NCBI GenBank assembly: GCA_947584125.1
Contig: CANPWI010000010.1
Coordinates: 1 to 19,246, forward strand
Length of the DNA: 19,246 nucleotides
Direction of reading: 5' to 3'
DNA from: an uncultured Clostridia bacterium
GTDB lineage: Bacteria > Bacillota > Clostridia > TANB77 > CAG-508
The position numbers and the translations under genes are program-made. Each line of letters begins with the position of its first letter. Position 1 is the stretch's first letter. Below the pieces are notes generated by a model. It was not told where the DNA came from, did no database searches, and saw only the letters and a program-made list of their open reading frames with translations. Positions 1-8,723 of the stretch are shown here, one piece after another.

Positions 1-1
1 T

Positions 2-75
<74 letters not shown>

Positions 76-95
76 ATAACCTCTAACAAGTATAA

Positions 96-124
96 ATTAT
101 AAAGGTTATTTAATAATTTGTCAA
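96..124 (-). promoter_or_regulatory. Sigma-A promoter of tRNA-Gly
   Basis: The minus strand carries TTGACA (119-124), a 17-base spacer and TATAAT (96-101), both boxes perfect. The predicted start is near base 89, about 14 bases before the tRNA 5' end at 75, as expected for a stable-RNA promoter. The rest of the 76-214 gap is A/T-rich, with no gene visible. Confidence 0.9.
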
Positions 125-214
125 TACATTTTTTAAATTTTTTTAAAAAATTTTGATTGCATATATTTTTATAAGTATTTAAATATTTATTGTATTTTTT
201 TATTTACTATTTTT

Positions 215-1444
215 TTACTTTTTTCTTCTAATTATCCAGTTTTTGTCACATTTTATAGGTAATTTTATTTTTACTGTTTGACCAACTTTTCCTGGATTAA
301 TAAATTGTATTTCTTCATCTGTTTCTGAGTCCCATAATTTATCTATTATAAATTTATGAACCTCTATTTGTCCTGGCACTATTATTTCTAATTCGTCACC
401 TACTTTTAGTCTATTTTTTATTTCAACAATAGATTTGTCTTCATTATATTCTATAACTTTTCCTCCATATTCAAAATCCGGATTATATTGTTTTCCTTCA
501 TATTCTTGAAAATCTTTATTATTTCTATCATTAAAATAAAATGTTGTAAAACTTCTTGTTTTTACTTTTTCTAATTCTTTTAAATACTTGGTATAGTCAT
601 AGTTTTTAGGATCATTCATGTAATCATCTATTGCATTTCTATATGTATTAATTACTGTTGCTAGATAATATTCAGTTTTTAATCTTCCTTCAATTTTTAA
701 GCTGTTTACTCCCATTTCAATTATTTCTGGAATTTCTTTTATTAGGCACAAATCTTTTGATGAAAATATGTATGTTCCTTTTTCATCATGCTCTATTGGC
801 ATTAAATTTCCAGGATTATTTGTTTCTTCTGCATAAATATTATATGCCCATCTACAGCTTTGCGCACAATCTCCTAAATTTGCACTTCTTGAAGCTAGAA
901 AATCACTTAAGAAACATCTACCTGAATATCCAAAGCATATTGCTCCTTGAACAAATATTTCTGTTTCTAGTCCCATTTTTGTATTATCTATTATGTCTTT
1001 AATTTGTTTTTTATTTAATTCTCTTGCAAGTATTACTCTTTTTGCACCATTTTTATGCCAAAAATCTGCTGAATGGTAACTAACTACATTTGCTTGTGTA
1101 CTAATATGAATATCTATATCTGGTGCTTCTTCTTTTATAATTTCAACAACTCCACCATCTGCAACAATTATTCCATCTACTTTTAATTCGTTTAAAATTC
1201 TCGCTTGTTTTCTTATTTCTTCATAAGTTTCATCCCAAGCATATATGTTAATTGCAACATATACTTTTTTTCCTAAGTCATGTGCATATTTTATTGTTTT
1301 TATTAAATCATCATCCTTCATTTCTGCTCTTGTTCTAAGTGATAAGTCTGATGTTCCTGCATATATAGCATCTGCACCATATAAAAATGCAGTTTTAGCT
1401 TTTTCGTAAGAACCTGCTGGAGCTAATAATTCTGGTTTTATCAT
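215..1444 (-). CDS. trhP: U32-family tRNA U34 hydroxylation protein (TrhP/YrrO type)
   Basis: This 409-residue protein opens with the U32-family signature KPELLAPAGSYEKAK and has the family core around residues 165-200, with four cysteines C170, C177, C193 and C197 in the GAICFGYSGRC and GDCAQSCRW motifs. The U32 family was first called peptidase. The close relatives E. coli YegQ (TrhP) and B. subtilis YrrN/YrrO are known to be needed for prephenate-dependent 5-hydroxylation of U34 in tRNAs, in a process that depends on Fe-S cluster biogenesis. The cysteines could hold such a cluster (inference). Length fits YrrO (about 420 residues) better than the shorter YrrN. The start ATG is preceded by GAGGTG (1453-1458). 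It is divergent from the membrane protein at 1567. Assignment within the family (TrhP versus other U32 branches) is from motif memory, not from a tree. Confidence 0.88.
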   Translation of the reverse strand: MIKPELLAPAGSYEKAKTAFLYGADAIYAGTSDLSLRTRAEMKDDDLIKTIKYAHDLGKKVYVAINIYAWDETYEEIRKQARILNELKVDGIIVADGGVVEIIKEEAPDIDIHISTQANVVSYHSADFWHKNGAKRVILARELNKKQIKDIIDNTKMGLETEIFVQGAICFGYSGRCFLSDFLASRSANLGDCAQSCRWAYNIYAEETNNPGNLMPIEHDEKGTYIFSSKDLCLIKEIPEIIEMGVNSLKIEGRLKTEYYLATVINTYRNAIDDYMNDPKNYDYTKYLKELEKVKTRSFTTFYFNDRNNKDFQEYEGKQYNPDFEYGGKVIEYNEDKSIVEIKNRLKVGDELEIIVPGQIEVHKFIIDKLWDSETDEEIQFINPGKVGQTVKIKLPIKCDKNWIIRRKK

Positions 1445-1465
1445 AATTTTTTCACCTCGTTTAAA

Positions 1466-1494
1466 ATTATATCATTTTTTTTCTTTTTATAAAA
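1466..1494 (-). promoter_or_regulatory. Possible promoter of the U32 gene
   Basis: The minus strand has a perfect TATAAT (1466-1471) with a poor -35 candidate TTTTAT (1489-1494) 17 bases upstream. The predicted start would fall right at the Shine-Dalgarno sequence (1453-1458), so the leader would be extremely short. Weak call. Confidence 0.3.
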
Positions 1495-1566
1495 GACATT
1501 TTTTAAATCTTCTTTACTTTTTTGTCGATTTTTGATAACATATATTATAAATGAGGGGTTGAAAAT

Positions 1567-2112
1567 ATGGAAGATACACATAAATCAAATAAAATAAGTA
1601 AATTTCAAAATATGCTACTTTATTTTTGTATTTATGCATTTTTAGGATGGCTTATGGAAACTGCCTATGCCTACCATGTATTTGGGCACTTTGTTAAAAG
1701 AGGATTTCTTTATGGACCACTTTGTCCAATTTATGGTTTTGGTGGTGTAATTCTTTATTCTTTTTTGGGTAAGTATAAAAATAAGAGTTTAAAATTATTT
1801 ATTTATGCTATAATTGTTTTTTCTGTGTTTGAATATGTTGCAAGTTTTGCTCTTGATGCTTTGTTTCAAACTAGATGGTGGGATTATACTAATGATTTTA
1901 TGAATTTAAATGGCAGAATTAGTATTTTCTTTTCTTTTGCTTGGGGAATTTGTGCACTTATATTTCTTAACTTTATACATCCATTCATTAGAAAAAAAGT
2001 AAAAAAGCATATATATACATTGCCTTCTATTTTGCTAAATATTTTGTTAAATCTAACTTTGATTGTTATTGTATCTGATTTTATTTTATCTTGTATAAGA
2101 TATTTATCATAA
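1567..2112 (+). CDS. Small polytopic membrane protein, putative ABC-transporter type IV family (PF06541)
   Basis: This 181-residue hydrophobic protein has about five predicted membrane segments (near residues 17-36, 50-67, 76-96, 120-140 and 155-175). The first loop contains the strongly conserved stretch KRGFLYGPLCPIYGFGG, the hallmark of the PF06541 (CmpB-like) family, common in Clostridia and often labelled a putative ABC transporter permease. No ATPase partner is adjacent, and the transport role of the family is not established, so the name is provisional. AGGGG precedes the ATG by about nine bases. The gene is divergent from the U32 gene and ends at a strong hairpin shared with the next gene, so it is probably monocistronic. 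The TTGTCG and TATTAT/TTATAA boxes at 1522-1550 are only a rough promoter match. Confidence 0.85.
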   Translation: MEDTHKSNKISKFQNMLLYFCIYAFLGWLMETAYAYHVFGHFVKRGFLYGPLCPIYGFGGVILYSFLGKYKNKSLKLFIYAIIVFSVFEYVASFALDALFQTRWWDYTNDFMNLNGRISIFFSFAWGICALIFLNFIHPFIRKKVKKHIYTLPSILLNILLNLTLIVIVSDFILSCIRYLS

Positions 2113-2131
2113 ATTTGAAATTGTATAAAGT

Positions 2132-2157
2132 AATCGCAGGAAATTTTTCCTGCGATT
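2132..2157. terminator. Hairpin terminator between convergent genes
   Basis: A perfect inverted repeat with arms AATCGCAGGAAA (2132-2143) and TTTCCTGCGATT (2146-2157) sits between the stops of the convergent genes at 2112 and 2175. The stem is strong and GC-rich for this genome. A clean T-run is missing on both sides, so termination strength in each direction is uncertain. Confidence 0.75.
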
Positions 2158-2174
2158 GCTTGGTAATTATTAAT

Positions 2175-4019
2175 TTAATTTTGCATTTTAACAATTTCAT
2201 CATGATTTACAATGCCCTTTATTATTAATTCGTTAACCAATTTTTCAATTAAGTCTGTATTAGCATTTACTATTTCTTCAGCTCTTCTATATGCACAATC
2301 TAATAAAGTCTTAATTTCAAAATTAATTTCGTTATTAATTCTTTCAGACATTCTATCATCTGACTCATAAGTTCTTACTGGATTTTTTTCGTCTAATGCC
2401 ATTTCTGTTGCAATTTTTTTAGCAAGATTATTTGCTTTTTTCAAATCTTGAGAAGCTCCAGAACTATTTTTATTTGTAAAGCTCTTTTCAGCAACTCTTC
2501 CTGCTAATCTCATTGCTAAGAGTTCAATGTATAACTCTTTATCCCATGTAACTGCAAATGCCTCTTCTTTTTCTTCTGACACTGTTACGCCTAAATAATT
2601 ATCTGCTGGCATAATAGAAACTGCCACAATGTTATAGACTTTACTTAACTTGGATTTAAGCAGTACAACACAATGACCTGCTTCGTGGTATGCTGTTGCC
2701 TTTTTATCTTCTATTGGCATTTTACTAAAGACTGATAAATTAGTCTTTAGAACTTTATTAATATCTTTTTGCATTACCATTTTAGCATTTCTCATTTTAG
2801 TAACTGCCATAGCTTTGTCCAAAAAATCAATAGTTCTATCAGGATTGGCAATATCATTGTAATAGCACGAAGCTTGCAAAATAATATGTTTTACCTTTGC
2901 TTTGCTTATCCTAACTCCATGAAAGTCCATTAATTCTTGAACTCTGCCTTTTACCATTTGGTATACCTCACTGTGCTTAGGCTCTTTAATCAAAACCTTT
3001 TCAAACCGCCTTGCTAAAGCTCTGTCTTGAGAAAAATATAAATATTCTTCGTTTGTAGTTGCTCCTACAACTTTAACTTTATCACCTGCTAAAAGTGGCT
3101 TTAGGCTATTGGCAAAATCCATTTTATTTGATGAGCAGGCACCTGCTCCAAGTATTGTATGAATTTCGTCAATAAACAGAATGATATTTTTATTATCCTC
3201 CAGCATTTGCTTGATTTGTTCAAACCTTTCCTCTGCCATGCCTCTATATATAGTGCCTGCAATTAATGAATTTGTATCTAATTGCACTACAATATAGTCT
3301 TCAAATTGCTTAGGGCACTTATGATTTACTATATCATATACCATAAGCTCTGCAATTGCAGTTTTTCCAACACCTGGCTCTCCAACTAAAATTACATTAC
3401 TTTTAGTTTTCTTGGAAAGAATTTGCCAAATATTTTGCATTTCTTCGTCTCTTCCTAAAATTCTTTTTGGTTCTCCTTCTTTTACATCATCATTTTTTAT
3501 TCTGATAATACCATCAAGATCTATAGGGATGTTATATGACATACCAATTGATTTCTTTGCGAATTCCTCTAATTCATTATAGCTAAATCCAATTTTTTTG
3601 CTAAGTTCAATTAGAGCTTTTGGTTTTTGTTCTACTAATATCGCAAAAAATATATCAGTTGTTATTACATCACATTCCAGCATATCCAATTCATCCATAA
3701 TTCTTGATATTTCTTTAGAAGCAATAATTTTTATAACTTCTCCATTATCAGCTTTTTCCTTGTATTTCTTTCTTCTTTCTGGCATATAAAACTCTTGGAT
3801 ATAACTTTCTGATTCTATTATTTCTGAAATAAAATCATCCACATCTTGATGAGAAAAACTCAAAGCTTTTTCATTAAGAAATAAATCTAGCATGTTGTTT
3901 TTTGTTTTGTAATAGAATTTTAGAAAAATACTTGCCTCTACTGACCGGAATCCGCAAAATAAGCAAAATCTAATAGCATCTTGCAATAATTTGTCCAACT
4001 CCTTATCAAAATTGTACAT
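2175..4019 (-). CDS. Chimeric AAA+ protease: Clp-type N-domain and D1 ATPase fused to an FtsH-type (M41) zinc peptidase
   Basis: 614 residues. Residues about 1-160 look like a degenerate Clp N-domain with two helical repeats. Residues about 185-420 form one AAA+ module of the ClpA/B/C D1 type, not the FtsH type: Walker A GEPGVGKT (213-220), pore loop GTIYRGMAEERF (255-266, aromatic Y258), Walker B IILFIDE (279-285), the Clp sequence HTILGAGA, sensor KVVGATTNEEY, and arginine-finger region DRALARRF (332-339). Residues about 435-614 match the FtsH peptidase: YHEAGH with H445, E446 and H449, LGVTVSEE (476-483), the GGRLAEE-like AGRVAEK, and SSGASQDLKKA with D525 as the expected third zinc ligand. 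No hydrophobic membrane segment is present, unlike FtsH, and the second Clp ring that would dock ClpP is absent. Inference: a soluble, self-compartmentalising ATP-dependent protease. A strong SD (AAAGGAGGT, 4027-4035) and its own promoter support the start. Base composition looks richer in G+C than its neighbours. Confidence 0.88.
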   Translation of the reverse strand: MYNFDKELDKLLQDAIRFCLFCGFRSVEASIFLKFYYKTKNNMLDLFLNEKALSFSHQDVDDFISEIIESESYIQEFYMPERRKKYKEKADNGEVIKIIASKEISRIMDELDMLECDVITTDIFFAILVEQKPKALIELSKKIGFSYNELEEFAKKSIGMSYNIPIDLDGIIRIKNDDVKEGEPKRILGRDEEMQNIWQILSKKTKSNVILVGEPGVGKTAIAELMVYDIVNHKCPKQFEDYIVVQLDTNSLIAGTIYRGMAEERFEQIKQMLEDNKNIILFIDEIHTILGAGACSSNKMDFANSLKPLLAGDKVKVVGATTNEEYLYFSQDRALARRFEKVLIKEPKHSEVYQMVKGRVQELMDFHGVRISKAKVKHIILQASCYYNDIANPDRTIDFLDKAMAVTKMRNAKMVMQKDINKVLKTNLSVFSKMPIEDKKATAYHEAGHCVVLLKSKLSKVYNIVAVSIMPADNYLGVTVSEEKEEAFAVTWDKELYIELLAMRLAGRVAEKSFTNKNSSGASQDLKKANNLAKKIATEMALDEKNPVRTYESDDRMSERINNEINFEIKTLLDCAYRRAEEIVNANTDLIEKLVNELIIKGIVNHDEIVKMQN

Positions 4020-4064
4020 AATAATTACCTCCTTTAAAGTTAACAGTTTTCAGTTACATAATGT

Positions 4065-4093
4065 ATTTTATCATTTTAATATTTTTATGTCAA
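4065..4093 (-). promoter_or_regulatory. Sigma-A promoter of the Clp-M41 chimera gene
   Basis: The minus strand has a perfect TTGACA (4088-4093), a 17-base spacer and TAAAAT (4065-4070). The predicted start near 4058 gives a leader of about 38 bases with a strong Shine-Dalgarno. The -35 box begins only 6 bases after the stop of the upstream hydrolase gene and no terminator lies between, so read-through from the recJ-rel operon is also possible. Repeats of ACTG (minus strand) lie in the leader but form no convincing operator. Confidence 0.8.
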
Positions 4094-4099
4094 TATTTA

Positions 4100-4747
4100 T
4101 CATAATTCTCTTGGAGATAATTCTGTATAAATTGGCTTTTCTTCTTTTACTCTTGTGCTTTTTCCATGTCCTGGATATATTATTGTATTATCTGGTAAAG
4201 TCATTATTTTTTCATTAATTGATTTTATTATGTCATCTAAGCTTCCTGTTGGTAAATCACATCTTCCCCATGTTCCATAAAATATTGTATCACCTGAAAA
4301 TAACATATCTTGTTCTTTACAATACAAACATGTTCCTCCATTTGTATGTCCTGGAGTGTGCAATACTTTAAATTCTATTTTTCCTATATGAATTAAATCA
4401 TTATCATCCACTCTAGAATCTGCTTCTAATTCTACACCAGCTTCTCCTATATAGTATGAAAGAGTAATTTCTGGTTTTAATATATTTTCACTTTCAATTC
4501 TATGAATTAGTATTTTTCCACCTTTAACATTTTTTAATTTTTTAAGACCTCCTATGTGGTCACCATGACAGTGAGTTAAATAAATATATTTTAAATTAAC
4601 ACCTAGTATGTCTAACATTTCTATTATTTTTTCTGGTTCTCCTCCTGGGTCTATAACCATTGCTTCTTTTGTTTCTTCATCTGCAACAATATAACAATTT
4701 GTTGGATCTGGTAATGGCGTATTTACCTTTAACCTTTTTAAAATCAT
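4100..4747 (-). CDS. Metallo-beta-lactamase-fold hydrolase, glyoxalase II-like
   Basis: This 215-residue soluble protein has the complete metal-binding set of the MBL fold: THCHGDH (H59, H61, D63, H64), HTPGHTNG (H134), FSGDT (D153) and PGHG (H194). Length and motif spacing match small YqgX/YcbL-type proteins related to hydroxyacylglutathione hydrolase, which hydrolyse thioesters with two metal ions. The true substrate cannot be told from sequence, and Clostridia generally lack glutathione. AGGAGG (4753-4758) overlaps the TAG stop of rel, and the start follows 9 bases after that stop, so translation is probably coupled to rel. It is the last gene of the recJ-rel-hydrolase run. Confidence 0.92.
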   Translation of the reverse strand: MILKRLKVNTPLPDPTNCYIVADEETKEAMVIDPGGEPEKIIEMLDILGVNLKYIYLTHCHGDHIGGLKKLKNVKGGKILIHRIESENILKPEITLSYYIGEAGVELEADSRVDDNDLIHIGKIEFKVLHTPGHTNGGTCLYCKEQDMLFSGDTIFYGTWGRCDLPTGSLDDIIKSINEKIMTLPDNTIIYPGHGKSTRVKEEKPIYTELSPREL

Positions 4748-4756
4748 TAGTTCCTC

Positions 4757-6949
4757 CTATTTTTTACGTTTTACCTCATATACACTATCTACTTTTCTTA
4801 ATGCTTTTATTGTTTTATTTAAGTCATCTAAGTTACTAACCTCAACTGTCATTTCTATAACTGCAATTCTTTCTTTATTTGTTTTTGCATTTACAGCAAT
4901 TAATCTAGTTTTTGTGTCATTTATAACTTTTATTGTATCTGCTAAAACTCCATTTCTATCATTAGCAAATATTTCTATATCAACAGTGTAAACTGATTTT
5001 TCCTGTCCTGCCCATTCAACATCTACAATTCTATCTTCTTCTTGTATTAATTCTTTTATATTAATACAGTCTGTTGTGTGTATTGATACTCCTCTACCTT
5101 TTGTAATATATCCTATTATATTATCTCCAGGTACAGGATTACAGCATTTAGATAATTTTATTAAGCAATTATCTATACCTTTTACAATTATGCCTGTTTT
5201 TGAGTCTTTATTATTATATTTCTTTTCTTTTGAAAGTTCTTGTAATTTTTCTTCAATATCTTCTTCTTTATGTTCTTTTCTATATTCTTCAAGCATTCTT
5301 GCTACAATTTTTGCTTGAGATATAGCACCAAATCCAACTGCTGCATACATATCATCTATTCCATTATATTTATATCTATTTAACATAGCATTAACATATT
5401 CTGTTTTAAATAAATCTGTATGATTCATTCCTATTCTTTTTATTTCTTTTTCTATAAGTTCTTTTCCTTTTATAATGTTTTCTTCTCTTTGTTCTTTTTT
5501 AAACCATTGTTGTATTTTAGTTTTAGCACCAGAACTTTTTATAAATTTAAGCCAATCTCTACTTGGACCTTTAGCTACATCAGATGTAATAATTGATACT
5601 ATATCACCATTTTTTAATTTCGTAATAATAGGCATCATTTTACTATTAATTTTGCATCCTGTCATTTTATGTCCTACTTCTGCATGTATACTATACGCAA
5701 AATCTATAGGAGTTGCTCCTTTAGGGAGTACCTTTATATCTCCTTTTGGAGTAAATACATAAACCTCATCTTCAAAAAGCTCTGTTTTTAATGTATTTAA
5801 AAATTCTTCTGGGTCTTGCATATCTTTTTGCCATTCAAGTGTTTCTCTAAGCCATGATAATTTATCTTCTGTTACTGTAACTGTAACCTTTTTATCTTTT
5901 CCTGCTTCTTTGTATGCCCAATGTGCAGCAATACCGAATTCTGCAATTCTATGCATATCCCATGTTCTAATTTGTACTTCAAATGGTGTTCCTTTTTCAC
6001 CTATTAATGTAGTATGAAGTGATTGGTACATATTAGCTTTTGGAACAGCAATATAGTCTTTAAATCTACCTGGCATTGGATTATATAAATCATGTACTAC
6101 ACCGAGTGCTGCATAACAATCTTTTACTGAATTTACAATAATTCTTAATGCAAATAAATCATAAATTTGGTCTAATCCACAATTATCTCTTTTCATTTTA
6201 CGATATATACTATATAAGTGTTTTGCTCTTCCTGTTATTTCTGCATCAATTCTTTGTTTTTTTAATTCTATTTTTAGTTGTTCCATTATTTTATCAATAA
6301 AAGCTAATCTTTCATCTCTTTTTTTATTTAATCCTTCTACTATTTCTCTATATTCTTCTGGATATAAATATTTAAAAGATAAATCTTCAAGTTCCCATTT
6401 TAAAGAATACATACCTAAACGGTTAGCAAGTGGAGCATATAAGTCCATTGTTTCTTGTGCATTTGCAATTTGTCTATCTCTAGATAAATATTTTAGAGTT
6501 CTCATATTATGTAGTCTATCTGCAAGTTTTATTAATATTACGCGAATGTCTTTTCCCATTGCTAAAAACATTTTTCTATAGTCTTCTACTTGTTGTTCTT
6601 TTAGTGTTGTGTATTGAATTTTACCAAGTTTTGTAACACCGTCAACCATTGCCTCTATTTCTTCACCAAATTCTCTTGTTAGGTCTTCATGTGTTACCTT
6701 TGTATCTTCTACTACATCATGTAAAAGTGCAGCACATATTGTTTCATCATCTAATCCTATTGTAGCTAAAATATATGCTACATTTAAAGGATGAATTATA
6801 TAAGGTTCTCCAGATTTTCTACATTGGTCACCGTGATTATCTTTTGCATATTTATATGCCTTTTGAATTAATTTTATATTACATCTTTTATTATTTTTTT
6901 TCATTTGTTCAATAATATCATTAATATCTATTGGTTTAACTTGACTCAT
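4757..6949 (-). CDS. relA: Bifunctional (p)ppGpp synthetase/hydrolase Rel
   Basis: This 730-residue protein has the usual full-length Rel layout. The HD hydrolase domain shows H53, HDVVEDT (HD at 77-78, ED at 81-82) and LADRLHNMR (142-150). The synthetase domain follows (about 235-345), with GRAKHLYSIYRK and RFKDYIAVPKANMYQSLHTT. The RFKD motif (295-298) is the form found in bifunctional enzymes rather than the ExDD form of synthetase-only RelA. TGS (about 395-455), the CC/zinc-finger region with SKCCNPVPGD, and a C-terminal ACT domain (about 655-730) complete the ribosome-sensing half. It makes and degrades the stringent-response alarmones in the cytoplasm. ATG has the SD GGGAGTG; the gap to recJ is 17 bases. 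In Bacillus the local order is recJ-apt-relA-dtd; apt and dtd are absent here. Confidence 0.97.
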   Translation of the reverse strand: MSQVKPIDINDIIEQMKKNNKRCNIKLIQKAYKYAKDNHGDQCRKSGEPYIIHPLNVAYILATIGLDDETICAALLHDVVEDTKVTHEDLTREFGEEIEAMVDGVTKLGKIQYTTLKEQQVEDYRKMFLAMGKDIRVILIKLADRLHNMRTLKYLSRDRQIANAQETMDLYAPLANRLGMYSLKWELEDLSFKYLYPEEYREIVEGLNKKRDERLAFIDKIMEQLKIELKKQRIDAEITGRAKHLYSIYRKMKRDNCGLDQIYDLFALRIIVNSVKDCYAALGVVHDLYNPMPGRFKDYIAVPKANMYQSLHTTLIGEKGTPFEVQIRTWDMHRIAEFGIAAHWAYKEAGKDKKVTVTVTEDKLSWLRETLEWQKDMQDPEEFLNTLKTELFEDEVYVFTPKGDIKVLPKGATPIDFAYSIHAEVGHKMTGCKINSKMMPIITKLKNGDIVSIITSDVAKGPSRDWLKFIKSSGAKTKIQQWFKKEQREENIIKGKELIEKEIKRIGMNHTDLFKTEYVNAMLNRYKYNGIDDMYAAVGFGAISQAKIVARMLEEYRKEHKEEDIEEKLQELSKEKKYNNKDSKTGIIVKGIDNCLIKLSKCCNPVPGDNIIGYITKGRGVSIHTTDCINIKELIQEEDRIVDVEWAGQEKSVYTVDIEIFANDRNGVLADTIKVINDTKTRLIAVNAKTNKERIAVIEMTVEVSNLDDLNKTIKALRKVDSVYEVKRKK

Positions 6950-6966
6950 ATTTCACTCCCTATTCA

Positions 6967-8656
6967 TCAAATTGATTTCATAATATCTTTTAGGTTAATT
7001 TGTAGTTGCTCTCTTCCATTATAATTATTAATTTCTAAAGAACCTACAATATCAACTTTATCTCCTATTAAATATTCACTTGCTAAATTACCTATATTAA
7101 ATCCTATAGCAGAAATTGTTAAATGTTCATCTTTTAATGTTAGTTTTAAATGCCTTCCCTCTGTTAATGCTCTAATAGAATCAATTTTTAAATTTTTATA
7201 AACAAATAATGGCATTTTATTTGCTTCTCCATAAGGTTCTAGTTTTTTTAATTCATTAACTAAATTTATACTTAATGTTTTAGAATTAACTTGACCATCA
7301 ATATATAATACTGGTGTTATTTTGTCTATTTTTTGCTCTTTTGCATATTCTTGAATTTGTTTTTTGAATTTATCAAAATTTTCTTTTTTTAAGCTAATTC
7401 CTACTGCCATTTCATGTCCACCATATTTTTCAAGGTATGTGCTACACTTACATAGTGCTTCATGAAGGTCAAATCCTAAAATACTTCTACCTGAACCTTT
7501 TGCTATATCGCCTTCAAAACATAAAAGTACGCTAGGTTTATAATATGTTTCTGTTATTTTTGATGAAACAATACCAATAACTCCATGATGCCATTTTTCT
7601 CCTCCAAGTACTATTATTGAATTGTCTAGTTCATTATCTTTTTTTATTTTTTCTAATGCTTCATTTACTATTAATTTTTCTGTTTCTTGTCTATCTTTAT
7701 TATATTGATTTAACTTTTGTGTTAATTCTTTTACCTCTTTTTCGTCTTCACTTAAAAATAATTTTAGTGCATCTTCTTCATAACCCATTCTTCCACATGC
7801 ATTTACTCGTGGTGCTATTCCAAAAGATATAGTATTTGAATCTATTTTTTGATATCCAGATGCCATAATTAAATAACGAAGTCCTAAATTTTTTGTAACC
7901 TCTACAAGTTTTAATCCTAGTTTTGCTATAACTCTATTTTCATCTACAAGTGGTACTATATCAGATATTGTACCAACACATACTAGGTCTAAATATTTTA
8001 GAGCTTCTTTTTCATCTAAATTTAATCTTTTGCTTATTGCTTGTATTAGTTTAAATACTACCCCTACACCTGCTAATTGATTAAAAGGATATTTACTGTT
8101 TTTAATTTTAGGGTCAATTACAGCTATAGCATTTGGTAATTCTTCCAATGGTTCATGATGATCTGTTATTATTGTTTCTATTCCGAATAGAATTTGCATA
8201 TTCTATTTCGTCAATTCCAGATATTCCACAATCAACTGTAATCATTAATGTATATCCATCATCTGCAATTTGTTTAATTGCATTTTTATTTAAGCCATAT
8301 CCTTCCTCTAATCTATTTGGTATATGTGAACCTACTTTTATTCCTCTTTCTTCTAGGAATTTTTTTAGTACTGTTATACTTGTAATCCCATCTACATCAT
8401 AATCTCCATAAATGATAATTTTTTCGTTTTTGTTTATTCCTTCTAATATTCTATTTACTGCCTTTTCCATATCTGGCAATAAAAATGGGTCATAAAAGTC
8501 TGTTCTTTTTGGCTCTAAAAATACTCTTATTTTTTCGTCTTCTGTAATTCCACGATTTAGAATTATTCTAGATAGTATTTCATTAATGTGAAATTTTTCT
8601 GATACTTCTTTTACTCTATCTTCTGCTTGATTATAAAACTCCCATTTTTTATTCAT
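6967..8656 (-). pseudogene. recJ: Single-stranded-DNA exonuclease RecJ, split by a one-base frameshift
   Basis: The reading frame from 8656 gives the RecJ N-half: motif I DYDVDG (residues 85-90) and ITVDCGISG with D142. It then derails after residue I157 and stops at 8153. The other frame resumes exactly where expected, giving GIETIITDHHEP with the DHH motif, then the DHHA1 part with YGGHEMAVG (about residue 412) and an OB-like C-terminus, ending at 6967. Removing one base, G8185 on the plus strand (the C of ATT-CGG-A on the gene strand), yields a continuous protein of 562 residues, the normal length for compact RecJ. RecJ is a 5'-3' exonuclease in recombination and mismatch repair. All catalytic motifs remain, so this may be a sequencing or assembly error or a very recent mutation. 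An ATG within the second frame (8199) has no convincing SD. AAAGGAGAA precedes the ATG at 8656. Confidence 0.9.
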
Positions 8657-8723
8657 TAAAATTCTCCTTTAATACACTTTGCATATATTTTATACTATTT
8701 TTCAATATTTTTAAAGATATTTT

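Noticed and set aside
1522..1550. Promoter TTGTCG with TATTAT/TTATAA for the PF06541 gene
   Set aside because: Box match is poor at either spacing (15 or 17) and the start would sit on the Shine-Dalgarno; not strong enough to list as a feature.
4100..4747. Calling the MBL-fold protein a true glyoxalase II (gloB)
   Set aside because: Motifs fit the fold but not the substrate; the glutathione pathway is generally absent in Clostridia and no gloA is nearby.
8170..8200. Programmed ribosomal frameshift in recJ
   Set aside because: The site ATT-CGG-A has no slippery heptamer and Ile-tRNA cannot re-pair in the +1 frame (TTC); no stimulatory structure or internal SD is seen. Error or mutation is simpler, though the rare CGG codon is noted.
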